Shown here: piece after piece, positions 43,640-54,169 of the stretch | Layout of the letters: the number at the start of each line of letters is the position of its first letter | Position numbering within the stretch: position 1 is the stretch's first letter | Origin: Trichobilharzia regenti | Taxonomy: Eukaryota > Platyhelminthes > Trematoda > Strigeidida > Schistosomatidae | NCBI GenBank assembly: GCA_944472135.2 | Contig: OX235267.1 | Span: forward strand, 36,735,312 to 36,799,311 | Direction of reading: 5' to 3' | Length of the DNA: 64,000 nucleotides | Position numbers and translations under genes: made by a program | The notes under the pieces: generated by a model | The model's database searches: none | What the model saw: only the letters and a program-made list of their open reading frames with translations | What the model was told of the DNA's origin: nothing

Positions 43640-43870
43640 GAAATATAACACTCCAAGCTTGAGCTTTGAAGTTTCAGTAGCAGCAGTATTGTTGTTTTTC
43701 TGTTTTTATATAGAGCGAAGTTGCTAGCCTCATGTCCAAGCTTCCCTCTTTACCTGGCTATCTGCCAGCTAAGGGAGGTTTAAGAGTTTGTCGGCTGGGG
43801 GTCGAACCCAAACTGTGTGTGTGTGTGTGTGGTTGAAGAGCATCCTACCAATGAAGCACTGACGGTGTTT
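43640..43870 (-). mobile_element. tRNA-derived SINE (family A body), decayed
   Basis: On the minus strand: a degraded GTCAGTGCTTCATTGG head, GGGTTCGACCCCC B box, then GGCTAGCAACTTCGC-type body ending at the TGAAATAT region. A (GT)n stretch at about 43815-43832 has expanded within the head. Confidence 0.7.
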
Positions 43871-44589
43871 GTCTTGTAATTTCATTGAATTTCTAAGCTT
43901 TAAAAATATACTTGTATCACATATGTTGTTATACATTTGATTTTTCGATTAAATCTTACTTTTCTCTTCCCCATGTTTCTCTGTGTTTAATACATTTTTG
44001 ATTGAATTTTTCAAACATTCTTATTTATTTGTTAACTAATCACTAGCAGCACGAACAATGTTAGGTGGAAAGAAGAATATACAGACGCGCGAGTAGTAAT
44101 TCTTTCCTTCAACTCTGTGTTCACTCTTTCACTTACTGATGCTTATTTAATATGATAAAATAATAATAATAGAAAGAACATCTGTAAAGTGACTTCATAT
44201 TATAAAGTGGTGGCTTTTTATGCTTTCTGTAAAGAAATCTCTGGCTGTTTTTTTTCTCAATACAGTTTCAATTTTCAATATGGCAGCTTCAATATATCAC
44301 CTGTTAAATTTAAATATGAAACTGTAATGAGTTAAACATATTATGTTTATAGCCAAGAAAAAATATCGTCAACTTCTTCTTCTTCTTTGTTTCGTAAAGC
44401 TTTAACAGTGCGCTACCTTTTTCGTACATTCCCTAAGAATAATTTCACTTCTTATTTAAACACGAGTAAAGGTGAGCAGGCAGGTATTTTTGTGCCTAAA
44501 ATGCCTTTTGAAGTAATCTGTGCACTTGTATTAAAGTTAAACAAAAGGTACTACTTTTCATGAGTCTGTTTGTAACGATTTAATTTGTT
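43871..44589. other. No recognisable feature
   Basis: AT-rich, with a short TTCTTCTTCTTC run at about 44372. No gene or repeat copy recognised. Confidence 0.4.
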
Positions 44590-44700
44590 ACAAGTTCTGA
44601 TGACGGATTGATATCAGTTGGAGAACCATTGAAAACCAACAGGGAGTACTGTAGAACTGTTTCGTCCCACCAGTCAGGACTCTTCAACAGTATGGACTCA
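44590..44700 (-). mobile_element. SINE family B 3' fragment
   Basis: TGATATCAGTTGGAGAACC and ATTGAAAACCAACAGGGAG form the reverse of the 3' end of family B (CCCTGGTTTTCAATGCTTC at about 46925). Confidence 0.6.
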
Positions 44701-44904
44701 CAGCCAAGGCTTGAACCAGAAGCTTCTTTCTGGTTATAAGGCTACTCATCGACCAAACCAATTTGTGGTTTTAACGTGACCATCAGCCAGTGTCATCGCT
44801 GGCTTCTTATTTATCTTTGCTCCCGTATTAAATGGATCCACTGTTAAGCAATTCTCACTGGAACTCCAGGCAATTTCATCCTGAAGTCTGTTACTAGAGA
44901 GCGC

Positions 44905-45105
44905 TATAAATCACGAATTGGTAGAAGCTGGAATTCATGGGCTAGCCGTTGAGTTGGGTCCCGGTGGATGTGAATGAGTTACGAGCTTGCCTTATAACCG
45001 GAAGTTTCTGGCTTTGAAATCAAGTGATTGATTACTTCCGATGAGTCTCAAAGTAGGATGGAATAGCTGTGCAGTACTCATTGCTGGTTTTCAGTGGTTC
45101 GTTAA
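44905..45105 (+). mobile_element. tRNA-derived SINE with degenerate hammerhead (family B)
   Basis: Same order as 46740-46965: ATCACGAATTGGTAGAAGC, GGGTCCCGGTGGATGTGAAT, a decayed B box, then CCGATGAGTCTCAAAGTAGG and TGCAGTACTC. The hammerhead-like core has CGATGAG and GGAA instead of CTGATGA and GAAA. Confidence 0.65.
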
Positions 45106-45589
45106 CTTATATCAATTTGTGATCAAAACTTGGAGAAAAGGTATTATTTGCGTATTATTAACTCGTTAGTAGTACTGTTGTGGACAGATACTTGAATTCA
45201 TTCAAGAAATTGTGGAATATTATCTTGTCAGTCTCTGACCATCCTCTCTATACACACAACTCTTTCCTTGCATGTCAGCAGGAAGGACTAGAAGCAATCG
45301 TAAAAGACTTTATCCTTAGATGACTAAGTATAAAAAACTCTACGATAACTTTTTTGGCATGCAATTTATGTTATAAGGTAAGCTGATTTAAAGGTGTTTT
45401 CAGAACAATTTGACGTAATTTGAAGAATTGTTGTACTTCTAAATACTTGGTAGTAAAGTTCACTGACTTCATTGATGAGCCAAGGATATTTACGATTTCA
45501 GGCAGAAATATGGGCTGTATCAAAACATCTGGCATTATTATTCCCATAGTGTAAAATTTAGAACAAGACATTTAAGCGAACAATATTGT
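45106..45589. other. No recognisable feature
   Basis: AT-rich; nothing identified. Confidence 0.4.
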
Positions 45590-46350
45590 TTTTTAGTTAG
45601 ATCTCATCAGGATTGACTCTAATATACATAACTTTACAAATAAATAATAAAATATTAAACCAATCATGGTGTTTTGTCAATAGGGTAATAAGATGGCACA
45701 TATAGATTGTACAATTAGTCATAATAGTAATAATAATAATAATAATAATGGTTCTATTGATAATAAGGATGAAAAGGTGAGGCGATCTGTGATAACAAGA
45801 ATAACGAAAAACAGCATGATTCAACAAACAGCTGTTCAGGTGGAAGTAGGCGATAAAGGCTAGTAAAAACAAATGAACCAATTAAGTAATGCTAAATTGT
45901 AAGGGAAGTAAATGAAATACGTTTTTAGTGATGTGATAAGATTAAGGGATGATAAGAGAGGGGGGTTGAAAATACAAGTAAGACGCCGTGAAGACGTCAT
46001 CATGTCTTAACAGGCCAAGGGAAGGATAATGGTTGTACGAACTTCTTTTGAATGCATAGTTTAGGCCTAATAGTTTGAATGTCTGTTGCTTCAGTTGTGT
46101 GTAGTAGACGAATACGTAGTCTATTTTAAAGATTCGGTGGGATACGATGAATTACTTTGAAAGCTCTCGTTTCCTCCACTAAATGACCACTATCAATTGA
46201 ATGTAACAAAATTGAGCTACGGATTGTTTTTGTCTGTCCTTTGCCAAACCACGATGGGAGATGTTCACCAGCGTATTGGCTAAGATGTCTAGTAGTACAT
46301 CCAACATAACTGTCACCTCCGGCGCGGTTAAATTGATAAATACACATAGA
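45590..46350 (-). pseudogene. Penelope-like element 3' part with GIY-YIG endonuclease
   Basis: The minus-strand frame at 46126-46347 reads CIYQFNRAGGDSYVGCTTRH, then GEHLPSWFGKG, SILLHSIDSGH and FKVIHRIPP. This is the GIY-YIG layout (IYQF...YVG, Arg 4 residues on, then HLP). The Arg of the second motif is kept. The element end at about 45590-45615 on the plus strand reads AGATCTCATCAGGATTG, like the CATCAGG near 39910. RT is absent, so this is a 5'-truncated copy. Confidence 0.72.
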
Positions 46351-46635
46351 TGTGGCAGAACTATCTTGCTTATCCTTCGTTTGCGTCCCTGATATTATGA
46401 CCGATATGTTTTTTAATGCAGTGTTCTTGTGTTTGTCATGTTATTTAATGCGGAACATTGTAATAAATGACACAGGTAGTTTATTTATAGTACTTAATAG
46501 TCTGTCCACTGATATTTCACCCTACCATTGTAGTTGAGAATCTTCCTAGACAAAGATATTTTCTGCTTCCTTAAAAATCAATAGCTTCTACTGTTTCTAG
46601 TAGTTAGCCAGCTGTAGTGGAGTCTCTTTTTGATT

Positions 46636-46731
46636 ATGTCATCGGTGGGACATCCATCCTCACTAGTGAGAAGTCGTGACAAGTGAGGTCCATCCAGACA
46701 AGTGTGAGGATGAATGTCCCACCGATGACAT
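46636..46731. repeat. Perfectly placed hairpin: 28-bp inverted repeat, 40-bp loop
   Basis: The left arm 46636-46663 (ATGTCATCGGTGGGAC...) pairs with the right arm 46704-46731 with one mismatch in 28. The loop contains AGTGAGAAGTCGTGACAAG. Partial copies with only one arm are at 38340-38460 and 56040-56105. No transposase seen; it could be a small foldback element or part of the adjacent SINE unit. Confidence 0.85.
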
Positions 46732-46739
46732 TGGTTAGT

Positions 46740-46965
46740 GGTCGTGTTAAATGCATCAAGATTTGGTAGAAGTTAGAATTCATGGACTGGTCATTGAATC
46801 GGGTCCCAGTGGCTGAATGGTATACGAGCTGGTCTTATAACCGGAAGGTCTTGGGTTCAAAACCCACTCTGTGGATGCGTACTGCTGATGATTCCCAAAC
46901 TAGGATGAAAAAGCTGTCCAGTACTCCCTGGTTTTCAATGCTTCTCTAACTGATACTAATGTGTG
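46740..46965 (+). mobile_element. tRNA-derived SINE with hammerhead-like end (family B)
   Basis: GATTTGGTAGAAGTTAGAA is followed by the A-box-like CAGTGGCTGAATGGTATACG and B-box-like GGGTTCAAAACCC, the hammerhead-like part (46879-46924), and the 3' part CTGGTTTTCAATGCTTC. It is the best preserved of five family B copies (39001, 44905, 46740, 56125, 62436). Confidence 0.75.
46879..46924 (+). ncRNA. Candidate hammerhead ribozyme in SINE family B
   Basis: Both core strands are intact: CTGATGA at 46885-46891 and GAAA at 46907-46910. Helix I is six pairs, GTACTG 46879-46884 with CAGTAC 46919-46924. Helix II (TTCC...AGGA) keeps three pairs after a U-U mismatch. The cleavage site would be after GTC (46916-46918). 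Helix III is very short, as in known Sm-alpha ribozymes, and its first position is mutated compared with CAGCTG in the sister copies. Self-cleavage is plausible but would be weak. Confidence 0.55.
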
Positions 46966-46974
46966 ATTAACGAA

Positions 46975-47370
46975 TAATAATAATAATAATCCACTTTATT
47001 CGAAAAACAGTACTTATATGCGGAATGGAATTCTCAGCATTTTTCACAATATTGCATCTGATTTACTTAAAATATAAATAAAATTAAAACAAAAGCAACC
47101 AGAGGAATTTGTCCACGTTTACGATATAAAGTCAAAAATATTCGAAGCAGGAACTGAGAGTATTAAATATTATAGCAATAATAATAATAATAGTGAGTTC
47201 GTTTCAAACATTATTGTCGGTTCAGTTTGAAAAGTTTAGCATGTTATAGATTATTGGATCTTATGTTCTGTTGATATAGTATAGTGAGGGAAATACAAAA
47301 TTAACTGTTATTAACACAGCTTAAATGATGTTTACAATTATGAAAAAATAAACAAATAAAAACAAAAATT
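46975..47370 (+). repeat. Unclassified ~400-bp dispersed repeat, copy 2
   Basis: Direct repeat of 34880-35280, starting in an (AAT)n run and running through GAGGAATTTGTCCACGTTTA to an A-rich tail. The AAT-rich start and A-rich end suggest retroposition, but no promoter boxes are seen. Confidence 0.8.
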
Positions 47371-48574
47371 GAGAGGATTACAAATATAAGAAATACAATA
47401 ACAATAAAAGTTGATGTTGTAAGGGTGGAGGAAATGAATTATTTAGTAGTGCAAAGAAGGTTAGTTAGCTCATGCCTAACACTATTTTCATCACATACAA
47501 TACGTGCTAAATATTGTATCGTGGAATTTATATACTAAGACGTACGTGCACAAAGTCTTCTGAGAAGACTTCTTGTTTTACCTAAGGAGACACAAGGTTG
47601 GAGCAGGGGGTAAAGTGAATGCCCCCACAGTCTGACAAAATTCCTTTAGCAAATTTGTTGCATGAAATCAAGTGCCTATCAATGACGATGCTAACGATAT
47701 GGCCCAATGGGATACCACTCGCCCTACTGACAGTCTTCACAGTTCTAGGAAGTATGACATCATTGGTAGATTCACACGCCGTGGTCACTATCCTTCAGTT
47801 TGGCCGTCTATCGATAATTCTCATTCACTTATACTAAAAACCAAGTAATCACAAAACTCTAAAGATGAGTTTGAATTTTTTAAAGCGTTTTTCTAAAGGC
47901 TGATTTGTACTTTAATACTTTTTTGTTTTAATCAACTGTCTATTTTTATCGCAGTATTCATCTTAGTATGCTAGTAGGTAGGTATCAGGCACGTGTTTTA
48001 TTCCCTTCCAGAGCTGATAAGCAGTAGGCATTTTGAAATGATTTGACGTCTTACAAATTAGGGAATGAATTATTCAATTTTCGTAAATTATTTAATAAAA
48101 ATGGATATAAAGGTTATTATTATTATTTATGTGTATGAATGAGAGACAGGTGATGGAATACACAATTTATGTCTGAATATAAAAATGAAATTATTATTAT
48201 TCTTAACTTTTAACATTTTCCACTCTATATAGATGTGTATGCTACACTCGAAAGGATAATGATACATTAATCGATAGAGACGAACAATTCAACCTTGGAT
48301 TACATCCACTATTCTATCTATAATTACAGTGATAATTATCACGGATAATTTTGCATAATAAAAGTCTGTTCAAGTCATGTGAAATTGTACGAAAACAACC
48401 CACTGTAATATATTTATGTATATGTGGAAATAAATCAACAGACAGTGTAATATGATGTTTCAGTGTTGTGTTTTAGTGAAATTTTGAAGCCGTAGTCACG
48501 TAGATGATTTACAGATTTACGTCATTTTATCAAGAACTCGCTAATTCAATAATTAATATGACCCGTTGCACAAG
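47371..48574. other. No recognisable feature
   Basis: AT-rich. Overlapping short ORFs on both strands at 47582-47837 have no recognisable domain. Confidence 0.4.
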
Positions 48575-48790
48575 AGGTGGCTCTCGTGGCCCAAGTGGTC
48601 TAGTGGATAACACTTTGGCGTTTGAAACTATGGGCACTGGGTTCGAGTCTCAGCGGGAACACCATCACTCACTGAGAAATGCAGGTACATCCAGTTGACG
48701 AGTCCCAAATAGGACGAAATGCGCATCCTGGATTCCACTGCTAGCCACAATCCACCAGTTAAATACTAATTAAATGCCCAGACATTGTCG
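48575..48790 (+). mobile_element. Sm-alpha-type SINE with hammerhead ribozyme
   Basis: The tRNA-like head GTGGCCCAAGTGGTCTAGTGG (A box) and GGGTTCGAGTCTC (B box) is followed by AATGCAGGTACATCCAG and a hammerhead domain, ending about CTGCTAGCCACAATCC. This is the arrangement of the schistosome Sm-alpha family, whose transcripts self-cleave. It is the main taxonomic clue in the window. Confidence 0.88.
48689..48733 (+). ncRNA. Hammerhead ribozyme (Sm-alpha type) with one core change
   Basis: Helix I: ATCCAG 48689-48694 with CTGGAT 48728-48733, six perfect pairs. Helix II: GTCC 48702-48705 with GGAC 48712-48715. Core: TTGACGA 48695-48701 and GAAA 48716-48719. Helix III is a tiny TGCGCA, and cleavage would follow ATC at 48725-48727. 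Against the consensus CTGANGA, C3 is T here. C3 pairs with G8 in the active fold, so activity is probably reduced or lost. The C at the variable position 7 is tolerated. Confidence 0.85.
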
Positions 48791-48894
48791 AAGCATCTGC
48801 ACAAGAAGCCGACATGTCAACCTGAGACCGAGCACTTCGTTCCAATCAATCGACGGGAAAATCAAAAATTCAATTCAATAAGTATTATTATTAT

Positions 48895-49350
48895 TATTAT
48901 TATTATCTGTTGTTGTCTCCTTTGGTTGCTAGAGGAACATAGGACTTCAGTTGCACGTCTCCAGCGCGTTCGATTCTCTGCCAACGTTTTCACCTGGCTC
49001 CAAGTCTGCCCACATGTTTTCATCTCCTCCTCAAATGATCTCCTCCGCCATGTCACTCTCGCACTGATGACCAACTCGCCGCTCAAATGGTGGCCTAGCG
49101 TGTGATGTCACTTGATGGTGGTTTGTTTCTCAGAGTATGGCCAATCCAATATCCACCTCCATTTCTTACTGCATATTTCTTGCACAATTGGTTCCTGGTT
49201 GATTGGTTCGTTGATTGCCAGAGATCTCTTCATGTTGCTTATATTTTCTGGCCGGCCATCTGATCTTGACCGGAGTATCAGGCGAAGACAGCTGTTGATG
49301 AAGGTGTGTAGTTTGTTCAAACAGGGGCCTTTATGACGCGACGCCAAGTC
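48895..49350 (-). pseudogene. RTE-type LINE (second family) 3' end
   Basis: Minus-strand frames read WRRRSFEEEMKTCGQTWSQV and AENRTRWRRATEVLCSSSNQ, with RSDGRPENISNMKRSLAIN further upstream, the same order as in 42180-43030 and 52190-52620. It ends at the (ATT)n run at 48887-48905, a typical RTE microsatellite-like tail. Confidence 0.8.
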
Positions 49351-49599
49351 TTTGATTCATAAAGTAGCACTGACTAATCATGAAGCATACTGTGAGTGAA
49401 ATCAGATAAATAGCCTTTGCTGACACACATATTTTGATAATACTTGAACGAAACGTTGTCCAATACCTTTCTTGTTTCAGGTGTATTTTTTTTTTAACTA
49501 CGAGTGAACTTAATAGTGATAAGATTTATGCCCTGTCTAAAAATTCTACGAATTCAGTTATTTGATAGTCTGATTAAGAGAGATAGTTTCAAGTTGTTA

Positions 49600-49870
49600 T
49601 ACATAACCCTGAAAATTATTATGGCTACTATTCCTTTGGGTTTTCAGTTAAACATAGAATTTCAACGTTGTATCTCTGTTTCATCCTGTTCTGTGCAGTC
49701 CTCTCTCTAGATAGCTGTGTATGAGTACTCATAAACTGTCATCTCCTCCTCGATAACATCCTGAGACTCACGTCCAACTCGTCGTTCTTCCTTTTTGGCT
49801 TTCACTCGCCAATCCTTTGTCTGATAATTTCTGCACTTTCTTTGGTGGTTATTTCGCTGACTGCTAGAGT
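49600..49870 (-). pseudogene. Short RTE LINE 3' fragment
   Basis: On the plus strand CTCCTCCTCGATAACATCC, ACTCACGTCCAACTCGTCG and TTTCACTCGCCAATCC follow the same order as 49020-49090. Reading frames are destroyed. Confidence 0.5.
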
Positions 49871-50644
49871 TCTTGTTTCTAATCCCTTCTGGTCAGACTC
49901 TCAGAATTATATGGGAATATATTGTTCTGTGTTTATCAGTTATCAGTAGAGTGTACAAAAATCTTTAAGATTTATAATTTTTCTTAATTTTCTGCTATCA
50001 TCGAATTTTCTACGGCCAAATTTTCAGGCATTGTCTTGTAGCTATCTAATTAAAGTTCATTACGAGCTGATATTATTTAAAAACCTGTTAAAACCTGGAG
50101 GGGGTGGGGATCAGCCGTTTTGTATTGGCTTAGTACTCTTAAGCAGTGTGCAGCGATTATTCCACCAGAGATGGAACCCAAAACCTTCAGGCTAGGAGAC
50201 AAACAAGCTGCTACTTCAACTGTTAGGATGAAATCCACGGCTCCATGAACTGTAAGTTTCTTTCGACTTGCGGTTAGATAAGTGGGTTGTACAACTGCAG
50301 AGCCGTTAACTAAAACGGAACAGTTTTCTAGAACCTATAAGTTTTCAATAGTTCTCTAAATGACCCTGTTCATGATGAAATTTGACTTGTAGTAAATTAA
50401 TCCACTACAAAAGAAAAACCAGAAAATTCACTAGGAAGATATTCTACAATAGCGAAAATTGATAAAATTAATAATCCTAAAGCTTTGTGTACACATAATT
50501 GATCTAGGTTGGATGAAAACAGATGAGAATACTGTATGATTTCATCAGAGTTATTAACAAGCCGCTGATTTTGGAGTTATCTTACACTCTTTGATGTTTC
50601 CATATTATGGAGAAACGTCTTTGCTGTTTCTTGAGCTCTGCTTG
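49871..50644. other. No recognisable feature
   Basis: AT-rich; possible SINE-like CGATTATTCCACC...ACCCAAAACC stretch at about 50154-50180, too decayed to call. Confidence 0.35.
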
Positions 50645-50865
50645 AGAACCGAGTGAAACATAAAGCTTCAGGTTTGGTGGAGCTTTGAATTTACAGTAGC
50701 CATATTGTTTTTTTTACGGTGTGGGGTTGATAGCCTCATGTCTAACCTTCTCTCTTTTCTCTGCTTACTGTCGGATAGTAAATTAAGCAAGGTCAGCCTG
50801 GAATCGAACTGAGGAGGACGTATGTGGGTGGTGGGCATTCTACAACTGAACCACCGATGAACATT
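50645..50865 (-). mobile_element. tRNA-derived SINE (family A body)
   Basis: The minus-strand head CATCGGTGGTTCAGTTG and the decayed B-box CAGTTCGATTCC are followed by the GGCTATCAACCCCAC and GCTACTGTAAATTC body, as in 37770-37990. Confidence 0.75.
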
Positions 50866-50889
50866 ATTAGCTGTAATTATTTTTTTAGT

Positions 50890-50891
<2 letters not shown>

Positions 50892-50924
<33 letters not shown>
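50892..50924. repeat. (AT)n microsatellite
   Basis: An uninterrupted TA run of about 16 units, next to the inverted-repeat arm that starts at 50923. Confidence 0.95.
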
Positions 50925-50927
<3 letters not shown>

Positions 50928-51087
50928 GTAGTATGAAATGCAATTAAAATATTTGTGATTATAATCAAAGTTCAGTGTGAAGTGGCAAAACAATTAATGT
51001 CATATACAGAACAATTCATATGATGTATAGAACTTGGAAGGGGTATGCAATTAGAGGATTAGTAGGCGAATAGAATACAAATAAAAA
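50923..51087 (+). repeat. Left arm of a 160-bp inverted repeat around a GIY-YIG fragment
   Basis: The reverse complement of this arm is at 51824-51983 with only a few mismatches and one or two small gaps. The arms enclose about 0.74 kb with the Penelope-like GIY-YIG ORF. Confidence 0.9.
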
Positions 51088-51186
51088 CGTATGTGAGCTT
51101 GAAATTCAAAGGTTACTTAGCTTCTGAAATTATTAAAAGAAGGATATCACAGTCCCTGAAATGAACATTCCTTACTTGCTGCATCG

Positions 51187-51483
51187 TTGAGAATAGTGTT
51201 TTCCAGTCGACCATTACTACTGTTCAATAATCTGAAGGACAAGATCCCGCAGCTGACTAACTCTGTATGCATTTATCAATTCACCTGGTCATGTGAAGCT
51301 AAGTATATTGGTCGTTCGACTCTAGTTTTTCCCAAGACGGTTCAAGAACACCATCCTGCATGGTTACGAAGAGGTGGAAGTGGAGCAGTGAAAAGCGCAA
51401 CCATTGAACATCTGATCGACAACGATCACCCTATCTCTACACCCGCCTCCTTTAAAGTCATCTACACGGCGAAAAGTAATTAA
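51187..51483 (+). pseudogene. Penelope-like GIY-YIG endonuclease fragment
   Basis: A 98-codon open frame reads SVCIYQFTWSCEAKYIGRST (GIY-YIG layout: CIYQF...KYIGRST), then EHHPAWLRRG and TIEHLIDNDHP and FKVIYTAK. Compared with the 46126-46347 copy it keeps the Arg after YIG and the HxP motif. It has no reverse transcriptase upstream and is flanked by inverted repeats. Confidence 0.72.
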
Positions 51484-51823
51484 CCGAAATCACTACGTAC
51501 CCGACTCATCTGAATTTTTAAAGTCATCTTTGGCTATCGAAACAGAAAAGCCAGATCTCTGTGTACAGAAAAAGTTCTTTCAACCCCTCCAACTTTCGCG
51601 GGCTTAATCCCTCTATGCTAAAGTTTAGTAATCCCTGATCATATTTTGGCCCTATCAGTTTATCCGTTTCGTCTATTCCGTTTGTATATTCTTCCTTTAT
51701 TACGTCAGTTGTCACTATTACTATTATTATTTCACTTGTTCCACTTGCCATTCTAAACCAATTGTGCTTTGCAACGTTAAATTCTATGTTATCGAATTTC
51801 ACACAATGTTGCGTAAATTCTTT

Positions 51824-51983
51824 ATTTTTATTCTATTTGCCTACTAATCCTCTAATTGCATACCCCTTCCAAGTTCTATACATCATATGAATTGTTCTGT
51901 ATATGGCATTAATTGTTTTGCCACTTCACATTGAACTTTGATTATAATCACAAATATTTTAATTGCATTTCATGCTACTATTA
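51824..51983 (-). repeat. Right arm of the 160-bp inverted repeat
   Basis: Pairs with 50923-51087 (for example CCTCTAATTGCATACCCC here against GGGGTATGCAATTAGAGG there). Confidence 0.9.
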
Positions 51984-52139
51984 TTATTTTATCTTAATAG
52001 TAGTATAAAATGTACTTAAAATATTTTGCTGTGAATTATTTTCCTTTGCTGGTGTTGTTCTGATTGTTTTGTTCCTTGTTTCCCGGTTTTGAGGGGAGCT
52101 ACCCACAAGGTCACTTCTCTCTAAACTATGTCTTAATGT

Positions 52140-52205
52140 AACAATTTATTAGGCGTGAGGCTAGCAACCCCACCCTGTAAACAAAGTTGCTACAGAAACT
52201 TCAGT
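52140..52205 (+). mobile_element. SINE family A 3' end fragment
   Basis: GAGGCTAGCAACCCCACCC followed by TTGCTACAGAAACTTCAG is the shared 3' body of family A SINEs; the tRNA-like head is missing. Confidence 0.6.
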
Positions 52206-52620
52206 CCGATGAATCTCCTTGCACCAAAAGAAAAAGTCTGTTTGCGGACATGGAACGTCTTCGCTCAATACTCAAGATCAGATGGCCTGAAAATATCAAC
52301 AACAGAGATCTCTGGGGGCGAACCAACCAAGAACCGATTGTGAAACAAATAGGCAGGAAGAAATGTAGATGAATTGGCCATACGCTAAGGAAACCATCCA
52401 ATGAGTGACATCACTAGACAAGCCATCGCTTGGGTGGAACCCGAAAGGGAAGGGACGAGTTGGTCGTCAGTGCAAGAGTGACTTGGAGGAGGCGATGTGA
52501 AGAGGAAATGAAAGCATGTGGGCAGACTTGGAGCGGGGTGAAAACGTTGGAAGAAAACCGAACGCAATGGAGACGCGCGGCTGAAGCCCTATGTTCCTCT
52601 AGGAATTAAAGGATATAATA
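52206..52620 (+). pseudogene. RTE-type LINE (second family) 3' fragment, plus strand
   Basis: Plus-strand frames with shifts read LKIRWPENINNRDLWGRTNQ and EPIVKQIGRKKCRW, then the region TWRRRCEEEMKACGQTW and NRTQWRRAAEALCSSRN. It ends at 52620 with AATATAATAATTATTT. The opposite orientation to the copies at 48895 and 54170 shows independent insertion. Confidence 0.8.
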
Positions 52621-52919
52621 AATAATATAATAATTATTTTATTTATTCACACCTTTGTTTAAATTTCCTATATAAATTCGTTGAAAAGAGTCTCTTCACT
52701 GAATCACTTGTTTTGATTTTCTGTAAGTCCCAATGGGAATTTTCGATGAACATGCGTAGATCTCGATGTTAGCCGAACGGTAGAAGAAACAACCTAATAA
52801 AATAGACCAAAAGCATCAATAAGAAGATATGTCGTTGAAATGAGAGGGACAAAAAAGTGCAGAACATTGATCCATTCATATTATTCGCATAGCATGAACA
52901 AATTTACAATTATTCCTTT

Positions 52920-53840
52920 AGGTTTCGTGTGAAACATTGGAATCCGACAGCCAATGTTTACTTCACCCTGTTCTCCGAAGTCATTTTGGTTTAGCTCTAA
53001 GATTTCTTATAAGCTGTCGTCTCCTCCTCAAACAGTATTCCCCATGAGACACAGAAACTCCAACCCAACTCATCGTTCCCCTTGCGGATTCCACTCGACA
53101 GGCTATTGGCGTGGCATGTCACTGAATGGTCCTTTCAACGTGTGTGCACTCCATCTCCGTTACTTTTTATATGTTCGTCGGGCAACTGATTGTTGGTTGG
53201 CTTGATGACTATCAGACTTCCTTGCTGCTAATCCTTCCCAACAGGGCGTCTGATCATCAATGTTGAGCGAAGGTGGATTCTGAGGAAATTCCTCAATAGC
53301 TTAATGGGAATATTTTTAGTGAAATGCACGTCAGTTCTCTGAACTACAACATAGAAGCACCGACTTCGTATTAGTGTCAGAATTTCGAATGTTGTCTCTT
53401 ATGCTACGTTCAGCTGATCTCCACACTGATTTTAGATTAATGGAGGTCAGTCTTGGTTTCCTGACCATGTTTTTGAGATCTTCATCTGTGCCGCCAAATA
53501 TTCGAAACAGTACCCCCTAGATTAGTGAAGGGAGTTACCTCACTCAAATGCCGGTCGTCGAAGGTGATTAGTGCTAGTTGTTGTTGTTGTTGGTTGGGGA
53601 TCTTCATCACCTCTATCTCTTCAATGGCCACTTGAAGTGTTATCTTCGCTACCGATCTGTTCTGCCATCTTGCTGGTTTTCACCTGTAGATATTCGACGC
53701 TGTGTGGCACTAAGCATAAATCGTTCGCAGAGTGTGTATCTTTTAAAGTCTTCCTATTGACTAGACATTTTTCTGACTTCTCACTTCCCATAACCTGCCG
53801 CATGATGCACTCCAACATGGATAAATTCAGCAACTGTTAA
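52920..53840 (-). pseudogene. RTE-type LINE (second family), decayed
   Basis: The minus-strand stretch at 53621-53833 (MLECIMRQVMGSEKSEK and HSANDLCLVPHSVEYLQVK) lines up with the active-site region of the RTE family: HSANDLCLV stands where LEFADDICLI is in 62687-64000, so the catalytic Asp pair is lost. The remainder runs down to about 52940 with many shifts. Confidence 0.65.
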
Positions 53841-54169
53841 GTATCTGAAGACCTTGGATAAAATAAATTATAATTGCTCAAAGTATCAGCTTTATTAACA
53901 GAAATAAATTACCAAGGTAAACGCTTTTATTCCTTCATACGAAGCAGTCATTTGGGATTAAATTTCATGATGTTCTAGTATTAACACTTGTGTGCTGTTT
54001 CTCCATAATAGCAGCAATGACTGAAGCCTATATGACACTGATTAATTCCCATCATGAGTTAGGTCTACAGTGAATATTTCGTCTGTAACTTTGTATATAC
54101 TTATTAACCAGTATTATTTTGTACATTGAATCACCACTTATTCATGTACATATATATATACTCTTATTT

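Noticed and set aside
47582..47837. Small gene on either strand
   Set aside because: The two frames overlap in opposite directions, are short and lack any motif.
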